Source: Cheilinus undulatus
Lineage: Eukaryota; Chordata; Actinopteri; Labriformes; Labridae
Assembly: GCF_018320785.1 (NCBI RefSeq)
Contig: NC_054873.1
Span: forward strand, 28,920,196-28,984,195
Length of the DNA: 64,000 bases
Direction: 5' to 3'
The translations under genes were made by a program, and so were the position numbers. The stretch's first letter is position 1; the number at the start of each line of letters is the position of its first letter. Of this stretch, positions 34,318-58,897 are shown in pieces. Under the pieces are notes generated by a model. That model saw only the letters and a list, made by a program, of their open reading frames with translations, was not told where the DNA came from and searched no databases.

Positions 34318-37300
34318 ATGGGATAACAGCACATAAAGCACATCTAAAATCGATGTGTCCAATGCACTTTTAATAAAGGTAATATTAAAGGTACAGTTTC
34401 TAAGTACAATATAACAACATTCATATTAGAATGAAAAGTATTTAAAAGACAACATTAAATTTCTTATTTTTCTTTACAGCTGTATTTACAAAATGAATCA
34501 AAATACTTATTTTCATATTTAAGAATCAGACAAGAAGGAGCAAAACTACGTTTGTGAATAGACTACCTGCTAAAGAGAGTTCAAAAGAGCTGGATAAAAA
34601 GGTACATGATCATCTGTCCCCATTTCAACATCAGTAGCAAACATTTGACTTAGAAATTTGTGACAACCACACGCTAGTTTTGGGGCTTTTTCCCATAATT
34701 GGAACGGCATTTGCATGAAATAATAAAAACAAAGAATCCACCCCCTGCTCCACCCACCCTTCATGTCATGTTACCCCAACTGACTGAGCGTACATTGAAC
34801 ACAGAACATTAAAAAAATCCAGATGTGTTGTTTGCATCTTTTACAAACACATACAAATACTTGATATACAATGCATCAGTAAATCTGTTCTTCAATGAAA
34901 TAAAAAAACAGACATGTAGATTGCCTGAAAGTTTTTGCCTGATCAAAAAAAGTGCAGGAGTATTTTTCTGTAATATTATCTGCAAGCATTTATTGGACTG
35001 ACATTAAAAACATACTTCTTCCCAGTTATGTTTGTCAAATAAGGTGAGAGGTGACATGTACACTTGAAAACGGACCATCAAAACATTGAAGCATTAACCT
35101 ACATGAAAATGATCAACATCACATAAAGAAAGACCTGAAAAAAGCATGTGAGAGTGAGAATTTATCCTCATGTACAAAATACATTGTCACTTCAGAACAC
35201 ATCTGGAAAAACCACAAAAAAAGACAATCAGAACCATGTATGCATCTTGTTACACCGAGAGGCACTCAGTGTGATACGTTGTAGATTATTGCAAGCATAT
35301 TCTCACTGATATTTGCTACAAGAGTGGAGAGAAAAGGTCAACTTTGTCCTCAAATGGCAATTCTGTCATGTACATTAGTAACATTTCATGTGGTGCAAAA
35401 AGGTTTATGAGGAAATTATTTTCAGGGTGGTCTAAAACAAGAGGATAACAAAAGCATAGCGAGGCTTTGTTTAAGTAAATCCAAGCACCACTTCCCTGCA
35501 TCAGGTGAAGAACTATGCAGACACAAGAGAGGTAAATATTAAGTATCTTAAAACCTGACAAACTATAGCCTCAGTGAGTGTTTTTTTTACAATCAGACAA
35601 AGAAAAAACACAATACTGCTGTTTCAGTTTGAATATTAGCATTTCTCCACGAACCCGAAAAGCATCCTTAAATAGTTTGTTAATTAGCAGATACTAGCTT
35701 TGCTATAAGTCAGAAGGAAATAAGTGCCTTATCCCAAGACGAGCACACTGATACAGGTACTGGCTGGGTAAATTTTACCACTATCTTTTTCATTATCATT
35801 ATTATTTATTGAGTCCTAATATCAATAATACATTAATATGTGATGAAATGAATGAACTAATAGGGTGGCCAGGCTTAGGAATCAATACTTTGTTCACAAA
35901 ATTAACTTACCTAGCACCACACATCAGGGCAACACAAAATAAATGTCAGCACACCCTATTTCTATCAAACTAATCCTAAAAGAGGGAAGCAAACTAGAAA
36001 CAGAGTTATTGTACAATAAGGTGTAATTGATAAACAGATAAATATCTTCACTGGGTAGGCCTTAGTAGCAGTATTTTCCTCTTACCTATACAGACAGAAA
36101 TTACAAAGCTACCTTTATACACGTGATCAATAATAACATTAAATATGGTGAATAAACAGCCGAGAATGAGGGAGAGAGAAAGAGAGAGAAAAATAAGATA
36201 TACAGCATACAGGCCATGTCAAGTTCTTGGTTCTCCTCCTGGGAACAGAACTCGTCAAATATACAGATGAAAATATCCCCGGAAGAATCAACAACAACAA
36301 AAAAATAAAACAAAAAGTGATAAATAAGAGGTGTATTTACATGCAGATGTTCAGAGACTAGTATGCACAAAAGAATCAGGAAAAATAATACACAGACATA
36401 TATTATTGCTTGACATTCGATTATGGCTAGAAGTTGCTTTTTTAAAAACTATTCTTAAATGTATTTTAAAGTCATAAATCCTTATCAGCTGTGCTTTGGA
36501 GGATGTGAAAATGTGACTCAGAATTCTTGGTAACACACCGACACTTCAGCACAACTTTAAGCGTGACATAGCTCCAGTCTTCACAATTTATGGTCGAGAA
36601 AATGTACAATTTAGAGGCCAGAATTCAATTCTGATTGGGCTGTTTTAGCACTGTGAAGCTTGCTCAATGTTTCCTCACAGCTTTCTGCAGACCTGTGAAT
36701 TGTTGAAGGCAGTATGTCACACTTTATAAACCTACACCTATCATGTGTGGATGGATTGAGCTTTCCAAAACCCTGGAAAAAAAAAAAAGTCCAAAAAGAA
36801 AACCAGTTCCCCCTTGTCCACATAACCCTGTTCCTCTGTAATTATTAAAGCCTTGTCTGGGGTTTATTTTATTCACACACTGTGAGAACAAACACATTCA
36901 CACACATACTATTGCTTTATACAAACAGACAACAGAGCAGAGACAGAAGGACCAGCACGTTTACTGAATACTATACACTGATTGAATTGCACACTTAGCA
37001 TCGATCCCTTACTTAAAGAGGGATATCTCAAGTGATAACATACAGAGGGACATCACTTTACAGGCGCCGTTTATATTATGACACAAGTATCCATGTCTTT
37101 GAGGAGCATTTGCTGCTATCCTACAAATATAACAACCACACCAAAAGGTAAAAACAGAGCAATGTGGCTTTATTACTTTCTTAGACTGAGAGTAAGCTGA
37201 ATCTGCTGGATGAAGAAAGTCAATTCAAAAGGATGAACTGTAGAGACCCGTAATTCTAACACAAGGCATATTGCTTGGTTTATATTGAACATATTACATG

Positions 37301-40300
37301 CTGTTCAAGCATTTAGACTTGAATGAAACACATATTTTCACCTCATGGTAGTAGACTTTGAAAATACTGAGTTGTTTAACAAACATTTTAAAAGAGCTTA
37401 AAGAAAATTACGTTTTTTTGCTAATAAATAACAGAAAATCAGCCAAATCTGTCTCTTCCATTCTTTCTGAACAGTAAGTGCTGCACTGTGTGCTCCTCCT
37501 TTCTAATGAGTGCTTTGAAGAGATTTTAAAGACCTCATTAATTCACAAAACCAAGTGTTCTGTGAGCTGCTTCTTCGGTCTACCTGTTTCCTCCCTGAGC
37601 ATTCGCACCTCGTCTTCTTGCTCTTGCCTGGGCCACAAACTGGGCCTCTTTAACCTGGATTGTCTAGCAGTGTTTCCAGACTGGGTTTGTTTTGCTGGGA
37701 GACTGAGGTTTTACTAGTCGTAGTGGGCTTGTGCATATCCAAACAGCATTGGATCAAAACAGAGATTATTACTTAGGTACAGCATCAACCCAAACACAAC
37801 AGATTTAGTATTGCATAAGAATATTTGGTTTTTCTAACAAAGAGGGTTATCATTTTTTTAAGACCCTGATGACACCATTTGAAACCAAAACTGGTTATTT
37901 TTTTAGTGTGACAGGAGTATGCTGTGTGCTGATAAAACTGCGGGTTTTAAAAGTGATGGAGGGGTTTTTGTGTTGTTAGAAATGACCTTTTGTTGAACTT
38001 GGCCGCTGTGGCCTTGGAGTGGCCCCCATAAGGACATCAATGACAAAAGAAAAGACTCTGAACCACTCAAGTGATGAATATTCAAACCTCAACCACTTCT
38101 CATGGAACATCCCTGACAAAAACAACATAAATTAAATCTAATGAGTACAAACAAATGTCCTCTCGAACAGAAAGCGCAAAAGAAACTCTTCCCTGAGGGG
38201 TGACAGCACAAGGCATCAACGCCTTGTACAAATTGCACAGCAGAGGAATGATCGTGTGCAAACAAAACAAAAGACAAACAGCTGGATTCAATGTTAGGGG
38301 TCAGTGACAGATGTATTAACATGCTTTGTTGGGTTTCTAAAGGGATATAGTTTTTTTCTTTTTTTGTTTTTGTTTTTGTTTTTTTTTGTTTTTTTTAAAG
38401 AAGCCGCTACTGAGATTGCTGGAATGTCTTAGGTATCCATTCTACATTATAGACGAGTAGACTGGAAAGCAGAAGCAACGACTACTGTTTGGCACAACAA
38501 GGGTTTTTCTTTTTTTTTTTTTAAACCACTTGACTACCACACTGACAAGAAAGACACACTCAACAAAAACAGAAACACAACAACAAAGCATTCTGAAAAT
38601 AGCACTTGTCCTACCATTTTTATGTTCCTCCCCTAATCATACAAACAACGGCTAGTCTAATTATTGCGGGAATATAGTTAAGTGCTACCTGACATCTTTT
38701 TCTCTCCCTCCTTCTCTTTCATGAGTTTATTAACCAAAACGTGTTACAAAAATAGAAACTTTACTACCAGACAAGGCTTTGAATATTCACTTTTCCCTTC
38801 ACTGTTCCTTCTGTGCCCTGTAGTGGCGTCGCTGGGCTGAGGCTGTGCTGAGAAGGCGGTAAAGTCGCTCAGAAACAACAACAAAAAAAACACTAAAATA
38901 ACATTTTGACAGAGGCTCATGAATGTGCTTTTAGGGTTGTGTCTTTGTTGTTACGCTTGCCTGCTGTACCTCCTACCTTCCACTAGATGGAAGAGTTGGA
39001 TTATAGTCTACATGGGTTTTGAACCAAAAGGATATTCAGATGTGAAGTGGATGCGCCTTTTTTTACATTACATGTGAGGTTTTCACAGTTAAATCAGTAC
39101 CAAACAACAGTATAATTAAAGAAATATTGCAAGTGTCACCGTACAACACCTAGGCTTGATCATGAACGTAAAGAATCATGGTGTATGTGAGTGCATACTC
39201 CCTTTAAGGAGAATCAGAGCTACATTTTGACAGGTGTTGTTGAGGTAACAATGTATTAGAGTGTCTCTAACCTGCCTTCTCATCTGAGCCTCTTTTGTTC
39301 ACCAGCCAGCCAGCAGTCCTTACAGACAGCCCTTACACTTCACAGACCAGTATCATCTGCAGCTCCCAGGACTAGCCTCTGTGACCATGGTTCAACTTGT
39401 ATTTCTTGTGCACATGCAACACATCACTAGGTAAATATACAAGTCTTAAATTAAAGAAAGGTGTAAATAAAAGTGCCTTATCAATTCAACAATTAAGAAT
39501 GGTCTAACTACTAATATCATACATGTTATTTAAAATAGATTCTATAAACATTACTTTTTTTCTGTATAGTAAGTACTTATGACCATATACCCTGTAGTAC
39601 ATTATAAAACAGGTGGAATGGACCCTTTTCATTGTGTTGGTGCCCTGTGCTTCTCCAGGGCACCTGTCCAGAGAAGGATTAATAGCAGATGGCCTTACAT
39701 GATTTCACTATGCAACAATGGTGGATGGAGTCTTTGACAGCTAAAATCATTGCGTTTTCATTAGAATTACCAGAATTCTATGTTTCTTTTTTAAAACTTT
39801 TTTAAAACGATTGTCCATAGAGAGGTGCCGATTGCATCCCCATGCCGATAGACCCTCCCTCAAAGTCGCTGTGAGTTTCAATTCCAAGAACTTTGTCCAA
39901 AAGATACGGCTGAACACAAGAGGAAAAAACATGGCTGAACTTGAGCAAAATTTGCGCATTTATGATTATGGAGGGTAGATGCATGAAGCAGAAAGGGGAA
40001 AAGCCAATCTATTAATTTTGATAGGAAAATGTTTTTAAATAATGGCCTGATGAATAATACTGATAGTTATTCTTAATCCAAAACTGATTCATGCTTCCTT
40101 TAGACAATTATGAGTCATATTATAATCATAACGATGAGGGTGCAATTATTTTGTTGACAGTAAACAAATGGAAAAAGTAAATCACATAATTTATCCTTAA
40201 AATGCACAAAAGAGGGTCAAGTTCAGCCAGTCACAAATCATTAGTCCCTATCTCCTTTCCATGTCCAATGGGGTGTTGGGTCCCACAAGTCTTCCAACGA

Positions 40301-40476
40301 GAACTAAATTCAACAAAGTAAACCTTGAGGATCAACTCCCTAAGCCCTCCCCTCTGATGTAAAAGAAGAACAGCGTGCCATCTGTCCGCTCTGGTTTGTG
40401 CAGGGCACCAATAAAGTGTCTCAGATTCCTCCTCCACATTCCCCTACGGTGGGCACACTGGCACCTGGCAGGGCTG
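34318..40476 (-). other. rora: probable long 3' UTR of rora
   Basis: About 6 kb after the rora stop codon with no coding frames of substance and almost no transposon debris, unlike the ice2 introns. It has many ATTTA/TTTTTA-type AU-rich pieces and a T/G run at about 38348-38397. The lack of repeats and of any other gene fits a conserved long 3' UTR. RNA evidence is not available here. Confidence 0.5.
38348..38397. repeat. T-rich (T5-9 G)n tract
   Basis: Runs of T separated by single G or C residues, about 50 bases. On the rora transcript strand this would be an A-rich tract inside the likely 3' UTR. A second T run is at about 38508-38522. Confidence 0.85.
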
Positions 40477-50768
<10,292 letters not shown>

Positions 50769-51406
50769 TCAACATTTTGCTGTCACAAATCACTGTACAA
50801 CAGCCTCACCATGGATCCATGTTGGTACATGAAAGAGCACTGTGCTGCTAAAAACATCTCATCCGGTGTTTTTTTTTGAATCCTCACTTCAACAGAGCTG
50901 AATATTTACAGAGGAGTGTGTGTGAAGGCAGGGAGGCCATTTTAAGTCCTTACAAGCAGCTAATGTAAACATGGTGTCAATTTGTATCCCAAACACAACT
51001 TACATAAGCTACCCACAAACTTTAATATACTACCTAGGTAGTAATTCTAGTCTTGTGTGATGACGAACACTCATGATTACACATTTTCTTTGCTGGAAAA
51101 CTTGACTTCTAAAGCCACTTGGACGTCAAAAGGCCGCAAAGAATCATAACATTCCCAACGCTGGATGGAATAAGTGTTCAGTGGGGGTCTGGCTGTGGTG
51201 TTGTGCTGTTGACAAGCATGTGATTTGGCCGCCATAGAGGACAAAAGCACAGAGAGGACAGGCCTCATCCATCGTTGGCCTTCTCTTCAGGAGCCGACCA
51301 CAGGGCGCCACAACAGAACAGACAGAACACACAGACATCAGAGATGCAGAACTCCCAGCTCGTCCCTCTGCTCTCTGCTTTATCACTGCAGCCACTGATG
51401 CTACAT

Positions 51407-51411
<5 letters not shown>

Positions 51412-51443
<32 letters not shown>

Positions 51444-51452
51444 TCTCTCTCT
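51412..51452. repeat. (CT)n microsatellite in GC-richer block
   Basis: About 40 bases of CT repeats with small interruptions, inside a CpG-containing block at 51240-51610. On the minus strand it makes an Arg/Glu-rich frame, an artefact of the repeat. Confidence 0.9.
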
Positions 51453-54400
51453 AGAGATCCCTATCTCACAGCCCTCCTCCACATCTCCAACATCTCAGTC
51501 CCACCATCCCAACAGTGCAGCAGCAGCCGCAGACGAGCTCTGCTATCTGATCTAAATCGAGGAAAGATCACCGCGGGATATTTTCTCACGATGTAATGCT
51601 TTTCTTCTACCAGCCATGCAGCCAGCCAATCAGAGCACGCCGAGCTATTGCAACACACGTCTATGCCAATTAGGGGAGGAATATTATAATTTTTCCTTAA
51701 TAAGATGCAATAAAAATTATAATAATAATTTTAAAAATGGTGATACATTCACTATGTCAAAGTGTTACATCAGCCTCTCCCCTCTAGCTAGGCCTGACTG
51801 TCTGCTATGTTTCCTCCAAATGTCCCTCTAAAACCTTAACATCCAACCTCTTTAAACAAGTTTGATCACATCAAAAGTTCTCTTACGCAGGTTCAATCCA
51901 GAGATCCCTTCCCATTTTAATCATCTGCCTCGAAGCTTGTAATGTGTCATGTGGATAATGTCCTTGTCCCTGAGGCATGCCCGCAAGAGGCCCTTAACAC
52001 AGAGCCTCTAATCCACTAACCCTGGAGCCACACTCTATTCATTTAGGAATCTGCGTCGTTTCTCCTTACGCTGCTGGAGTCAACGAGACCAGCCATGTTT
52101 ACATGGAATTAGCCTACATTTTAGTAAAATGAACAAAAGGGAGTGGTAAAGCACGCACAGTTAATTCTTCTCCAGACAACACCTCCTGCGATTTGTGATT
52201 CGCACATACAATAGAGGGCACAGCACCTCGTCGGCCTGGATTAGAGTGAAATCCAGGCAGGAGGCGGCTGTGACAACCTAACTGAGAGGGTTAATTTATA
52301 ATTAATCTTTTCCTTAGTGTGCACAGTGGCTTGTTATTTCGGTTAGGTCTGTCTCTGTATGAGTGCACTCTATTGTTTGTTTTTGTGTTCTCCCTGCATG
52401 AGCATTAGCAGTGCAGTGTGTTTCAACTCCTTTAGCATTTTCAGCCTCATTACTTACATAATTTGTTCTGACATGCACTCACAACAACTGAAGCGTGCTG
52501 TAATTATGACTAGCTGTGGTTATGGTGAACTCAAGGTTGCAGTGACAGGCCCCTACCATTGGGTGGCAGTGCAGGGCTGTGCCTATGGTTGTCTCACCAA
52601 GTTAAGCCAAGCTTCCACCCACCCCATCCAGCCCACAGGCTTTTGGCTCTGAGCTCCAGCCTCTGATAGCTCCAGGCTTAGGCTGCTGCTAACTTCCCCA
52701 CCCCCACAGCATAGCTGTGAGATGCCTTCATCTCTCCTGAAGAAGCAGAGCTGGATGGGCGCTCGCTCAGGCCTGACAGAGGCTGTGCCACATCAGGTGA
52801 AAGCAGTGGGAGCAGAGACATGGGGGTGCCAGGCCGGGCAGGGCATACACATACACAAGCATGCCTCACAAAGCCCTATCTGCAGCAGGAAGGCCCTGAG
52901 TGCACACAGCCTCACCAGCTAAACCCTCTCCCTCCACCGCTACACAAGCCTCTGGATGCTCAGTGCACTCAGCAGTAAAAAGGGTTTGTCTCGGGGCCGG
53001 CTGAGGCAGGCTCTTTGGTGTCCTGTGAGAGAAAAGACCTCAGTCTGAACATATAGTTATTTCCACACTGGGATAAGCTGCTTTCAAAATGATGTGGAGA
53101 GGGGAGTGGAAGAGAATTATACAGAGCAATGACACAATGGAGATGAAATACACCATGCATTCAGCGCCATCATCAGCTACAGTCAATATTTGTATATCTG
53201 TATGAGTGTGCAACTTGTCCTCTTTAGTGACTGGTCATTGGCCCCCTAAGCCACACTTGAGACACTGAGGATGATTTAAACTGAATTCAGGGGAGTCAGT
53301 CAAACAAAAAAGCCTGCGCTTATAAGCACTCCCAATCTGGCAGTCAATATCTATTGACATGAGCTGCGGTGTTAACTGCCTCTTGGTGTGAAACAGGCAG
53401 CTGCTGGCTCGCTTGAGCCTGACCAGCGCAGTGCCACTGATCCCATTCACCGCGCCTCCCTGCCTGCCTGTCTGCCCGCCTGCCCGCTTCCCTGCCAGCC
53501 AGCCCTGCCTGCTCTGTTTACGACATCAAAGCCAGGCACAGTTAGACCGGCAGCCATGCTAAAGCCCATCCCAGCAGCCTGCTGCTCCGCACAGCTCTGC
53601 GAGATGGCCTCTGCACGTAGGCCACTTCAAAGACACCTGCTGAGACGCTGAGATTATGTGTGAATCACACTGCAGCACAATCACACCACGCGCATAACCA
53701 GAAGAGCCGGACAGCAAGGCTTGAGACTGATTTCCTGTTTGCGACACTGCAGCCTGGCGTGGGCGTCTTGGACAATGGGCATGGTAGAGAGGGGAGACAG
53801 TGAATGCTAAAGCTTGCTCTTTGTCTGTCTGCAGTTGAGCGGTTCAAGGACACTGATTCACCACACTTGCAGGCCCTTTGAGGGGATGACGTGTCACTCA
53901 GAGCACATGTACAATGGGGCAGCAAGGTCTCTGCATGTTCACCCAGTGCCCTTCACTGTCTTCTCCACAGCCCTGAGATCAACCCACGGCTAAAGCTATG
54001 CTACGCTATCAAAGACCTGGAAAGTGACAGTCAAATGTGAACACCCAGAACAATGTGCCAAATGCACACTAACAGCTTACAGCTGCCCTGTCACACTTTA
54101 TTTTACTATGAGCATCATGTAGACACACATAGTCAGAATGAACACTTTCTCCTTATTCACTGCACATAGACACAGTATTGCTCCAATCCATGATGTAAGG
54201 TGTCATTCACAACACATAGCAAAGGTGTGAAAATAATAAAGGGGGAATAAAATATGACAAGTTCGCACTTAGCATAATTTGCTAACAGTAAAGACAAAGA
54301 TTTCAATTTATTCTTCTAGGATAATGTTGCTCAAATGTTCAGAAATGGATGCTGGTAACATGCAATAAATATAAAATACAACTGAAAATCTCACAGGCTT

Positions 54401-57400
54401 GTGCAAACATGGAAAATCACTCGTCCAAATCCCCTGGCTGTTCCCACTGAACCCTTGGACTACTGACATAACGTCGAAGGATTAAGATTATCCCTTACAT
54501 TACAGACCCATGCCCAGGCCACCGTCATAATGCTGAGAGCTTAACCCATTACTCGATTGGACCATTAAATCATTTTCTCATGGTGTGATGATGCATGATA
54601 GATGTGCACAATCAATGAGGTTTGAATTCAAAGCTCCTGCACAGATCTGTGCAAAAAAGCATATCTTATTTTTCTCCATTAACACACATTGTAGGAAAGG
54701 AAGCATGTGACGCAGTTGGTGCAAAAACACACTTGCTCTTCTCTGTGCATGATGGTGTTCGAGTGTCAGTTGTGCTGTGTTGACAGCTGTCAATGACGGA
54801 GTGACGCAAGCCAGTGGGCTCATGTCAGAGATTATGTAAGAAACTGGACAGCGTGCAGCATTATGAACAGATTAACAATTCCTCCCTCACCAGACTAACT
54901 ATGTGAAAACATGCTCCTTTTCATTTTTTGCAGCAAAACCAATAAAAGCTTATCAAGGCCGGATGTTGGGACAGTATTTTCTTAAAAAAACAATTATGCA
55001 AGGTCAACATAAGCAGCAGCAGGAGCATGAACTGTGCACGATGAAATGCTCCTGCATTATCTTACACTGCTATGTGTTTTTTGCAACATGAAGTCCCCAT
55101 TTGGCGCTGGAGATCAGCTGTCGGCTGATAAACAGAGTCTTCTCTAAACAGATACCCATGGCAGTCAGATCTAGCTGTAGAGAGACGACAGCCTAACAAG
55201 AGCTAGAATCACAATCCTGCCTCTTTTCATCTGCCAGGGCTCTGCTGTCATGTGAAGTCGCACAACACAATACTTTTTTATTCCCATTTATGCAGCAGAA
55301 GAAAGGTTATTTGAATGTCAGCAGCAAAGGACAGTGGTGGCACGAAACACAGGCTGAGCAGTATAAATGTGTTATTTGTTTAGGGAGCGCATATGCTGGC
55401 ATATTACCACAGAGCTGCTCTAATGGCATTTGCTGGTCTGTAGCATAAAAAAGCACACATCCATGCACAAAAAAAATTCACCTGCAGACAGGAGCTCTAT
55501 ATCATCACTTTAAAGAGCGACCATTCAACCTGTAAACACGCTGAAGTCAACAAAAATACTCCGACCACAGGGATTAGAGCAACATAATTGACACATTTTG
55601 ATGTCTCTATGCTGCTTTTTGCTAATTCCCATCCAATCATTTAGCTGCCTAAGCTGTGATCCCCCTTCACCAGAGACCAGAAGAGATATTTCCGTTTCAA
55701 AAGACAGGCTCTTTAAGCCTCTCTCTATTATTCCTCCATAGCAGTGCGGTGACTTTGCTGAAGCTCAGGTCTGGACCGTCGCCCTGGGCTGCTTTTTGGA
55801 TGAACTCATGCGTACATCTCTGTGTTTGTTTGTGTGTGAGGCCTATTAATATTTCAACACTGCCCAACTCCAGATGCCTGTACAACACAGCAGTGTTCCT
55901 CTCTTCATGTCTCTGCCTGTATTTACTTGACTGTTTTATTGAAGTGCATTCTGACACCCTCTATGAAGGGGGAGCAGGATGTATTCCCAAACCACGGCAC
56001 AAGACATCTCTCTCCGTGTCTCCTTCTCCACCGGCGTAACACTAATTTGGGCGCTAATTTATGTGCTGTTGTGGCAAAGATTGACGAGCTTCCTGACTGG
56101 GAGTCTGCACGCCTTCACTCTAGGGGAAACAACAAAAGCCTGGGTTTACCGAGCAGACGAGCACCATGAAGGGTAGCATGTGTGCAGCGCTCCTCTGCCC
56201 TCCCTTCTCTGCCGCACCTGAGCTCAAATCTCTCTCTCCCCATCGCTCCTTACCTCCCCTCTATCCACCGTCTCCCCCTCCTCCCACCTTTCCCCTTCTT
56301 GTCTGTGACTGCGGTGACAAGTGAAGTTGTGCATGGGTGCTGGGGACCGGAGGGCACGCCCCTTCTGTGTGTGCGAGCGTGTGCATGTGGGTGCGCACGT
56401 GTGCCGGGAGGAAAAGAGGCTCACACTGTTTACTCTGATGGCAAAATACAATCTGTAGACAGCACTCACTTATGCATTCTACCAGCCCCTAGTTAGTCAT
56501 AGAGAGCCATGAGAGCTGAATAAAAAATGTCTGTTGCAAATATTTACATGCTTTGTCTAACTATTTAGATCATTTGGATCGGGCCCTTCATAAATTCAAA
56601 TGTGATACACCCTGTCTGTTATAATGGGATGCATTTTTGAAGGGAATTTTGAGTCAGAGTTGCTCGTGCATTGTTTTCTTTACTCTTTCACTGTGCAAAA
56701 AGGCATTGGGATGCACCAAAACTCAAAATCACTGAGGCTGAAATCACACAGGGCCGACTGATTGACTGGTGCAGGAGCTGCTGTTAGAATTCTAAGATTT
56801 TAGCTCAGGATCTTGTGGCGCTCCAGAACTTTCAGTCTGGGCCACCTGAACTAAACAGGCAGTGCTTCAAGCCTTGATTGTGGCACAGTGATGAAGTTAA
56901 GCACCTCTCAGCTCTACATCTTCCTGTAAGGATGGCAGCCTCGAATGTTCCTTAGGAAAAACCAAAAGAATATGTAAATAATGAATCCTTCCAAACATCC
57001 ACTGCAATTACACGCAGAAACCTCTACATAACAACAAAGAGCTTTGTTTCATTGCACCAGGGGAATTTACTGCCATACTGTCCAACTTCCTTCCTCCTAT
57101 AATTGCTGTATTAGTATGTATTTCTGTAAGACAACCAGGATTCTGCTGTGGGTTTTTGAACACAAAGAAATCAAAACTTACATCCATATAACTTCCTGCA
57201 TGCTCATTTTGCCAGAGGCAGGACAGACTGTGCAGAAAGAGCATTTTATGGGTCTATTTCAGATGTTTGCAAAGTGCATATTTGGGTGCCTCAGTTGTAG
57301 AGGCTGTGGAGTGTAAGGGGGGAGAAAAAAACAGAAGAGGGGCTGGAGGTCCAGTCTCATGCTGCTGCTTGGGGTCAGTGGGTCAGAGGCACGTAGCCAG

Positions 57401-57957
57401 AACACACATGGAGAGCAGGCTGAATAGTTCAGCTGACAGTAATTGTCCCTCTGTGGTCTCCTTGGGAAAACATGCTTCCAAACAACGCAGACTGGCTGCA
57501 CGGGCCAGATAGTAATCATGATCTTGATTTGTTCCGTCGAAGAGGGAAGCTCGGCGTAAGCCTCCAGTTATGGAGCGAGTCAGTGTTTCCATTGGAGCTG
57601 ACATCATGAAGCCGGCTCTGCACAGGGAGGGGGGGCATATGTGCTAATGGATTGAGTGGTGAGCTTTTTTCCTAAACATTGGAAATCAATTCTTTGGAGA
57701 GGAAAAAAAAAATATTATGAAATAACTCTGAGTTAAGGGGATACACAGGGCCCCTCATGTAAAAACCCAGACTAGTTCAAAGATAATGATTGAATTTGAT
57801 TTTAGAATTTTAATTTTCCCTTTATTTAAGCATGTGAGGGTTTTATTTTTATTGTTACTTCTTTAACTAATTACAAAATCTTGTTTACAATACTGATGTG
57901 CAGTATTGTGTACAACTTGAAGGCATGTTTGGGCCAAAACTAAGGCTGGAATACGGC

Positions 57958-58225
57958 ATGTAATGGTGAGTAAGCCCACCTGAGGGCACCATCGGATAGG
58001 AAGGATTGACACAACCCCGGTCCTGCTCCGGATGTTTTGCATATTACCAAGGGCATGGTAATATATCAAATAATCTGTTAAAAAAATAAGGAAGTCCACA
58101 TCTTTAGGACATAGAAAGGGGTGGGTGTGGTGAGTAAGCATGGCCCAGGATACAATCCTGGTGGGTAGTAGGGTTGCCACAAGCCCCTAGTCGTGCTGTG
58201 CATGTTCCAAGGGCTGGAACCATCA
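57958..58225 (+). repeat. two diverged tandem units of about 90-115 bases
   Basis: Unit 1 begins gtgagtaagcccacc and ends ccaagggcatgg. Unit 2 begins gtgagtaagcatggc and ends ccaagggctgg. Between them they share (gg)atac/tag, cacaa.cccc and tcctgct/tcgtgct motifs in order. About 60-70% similarity by eye. An old tandem duplication of a unique segment or a repeat of unknown family. Confidence 0.45.
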
Positions 58226-58491
58226 AAAGTCTTCCAGGGGGTGAAAAGGCCCAGACAAAAGAAACGCTGTCAAGCCTGACCTTGGCTGCAGAGGGACATG
58301 TGTGTTAACTAGTGTCGAGCTTGATTCTGGCAGCCCTGTCCCCTTCTCAGGTCCCAGGTTGTGGCAAATCAGGCTCCACGTTGAATCCTTAGCTCCCTAC
58401 ATGCCTAAAACGTACGTACACTACTGTTTTATTTGATTATCAATCATTCTTTAAGATGAAATTACACATGGCTAAAAAGGCCCAAGAGGAT

Positions 58492-58800
58492 CAGGCTGCA
58501 GACCTCTATAGTGGGCTGTTTTGAGCCCATCTGTTGCAGACCTCTACAGTGAGGCGACCTCGACTGTGGAGCGGTAAGTGACATACATTACCCAAGCCGA
58601 AACATGCATGACGTACTGAAGGACATTTTTTCTGCTTGTTGTCAGAGGTTACAGTAAGGGGCTATTTTTCACAACAACAGAATTTTATGAATTTAAAAAA
58701 AAAAAAAGTGTTAGGACATCACTTCTTGCCCAACGGCTGAGGTCACCCCATTGTAGATGTGTGCAACGGATGAGCCCCACCATAGAGGTCTGCAGCCAGA
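58492..58800. mobile_element. fold-back element (long inverted repeat)
   Basis: The left arm (ggctgcagacctctatagtg, then ctgttgcagacctctacagtg, gaggcgacctc) is mirrored by the right arm (ctgaggtcacccc, gtgtgcaacggatgagcccc, catagaggtctgcagcc). Arms of about 75-80 bases enclose roughly 150 bases with a poly(A) run near 58695. The left arm also has an internal repeat of gcagacctcta. No coding capacity. It resembles a fold-back MITE. Confidence 0.7.
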
Positions 58801-58897
58801 TGCCTCTCAGTAAAGCAGAGTGATAAACCAAATATTTTTTTAAGGCCTGTTGATCTAAGGAAATTTAATTTATGTAAATAAATCAAACATTTTAAAG

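Noticed and set aside
51370..51420. Minus-strand sequence resembling the short RORA N-terminus (V.SVAAVIK pattern)
   Set aside because: Similarity is only partial, there is no start codon in the right place, and no GT donor follows the Lys codon.
51144..51482. 112-codon Arg/Glu-rich minus-strand frame
   Set aside because: Caused by the CT microsatellite; no splice junction would join it in frame to the first zinc-finger exon.
55656..56039. 127-codon plus-strand frame
   Set aside because: Overlaps other frames on both strands, Leu/Cys/Ser-rich from CT-rich DNA, and matches no family I know.
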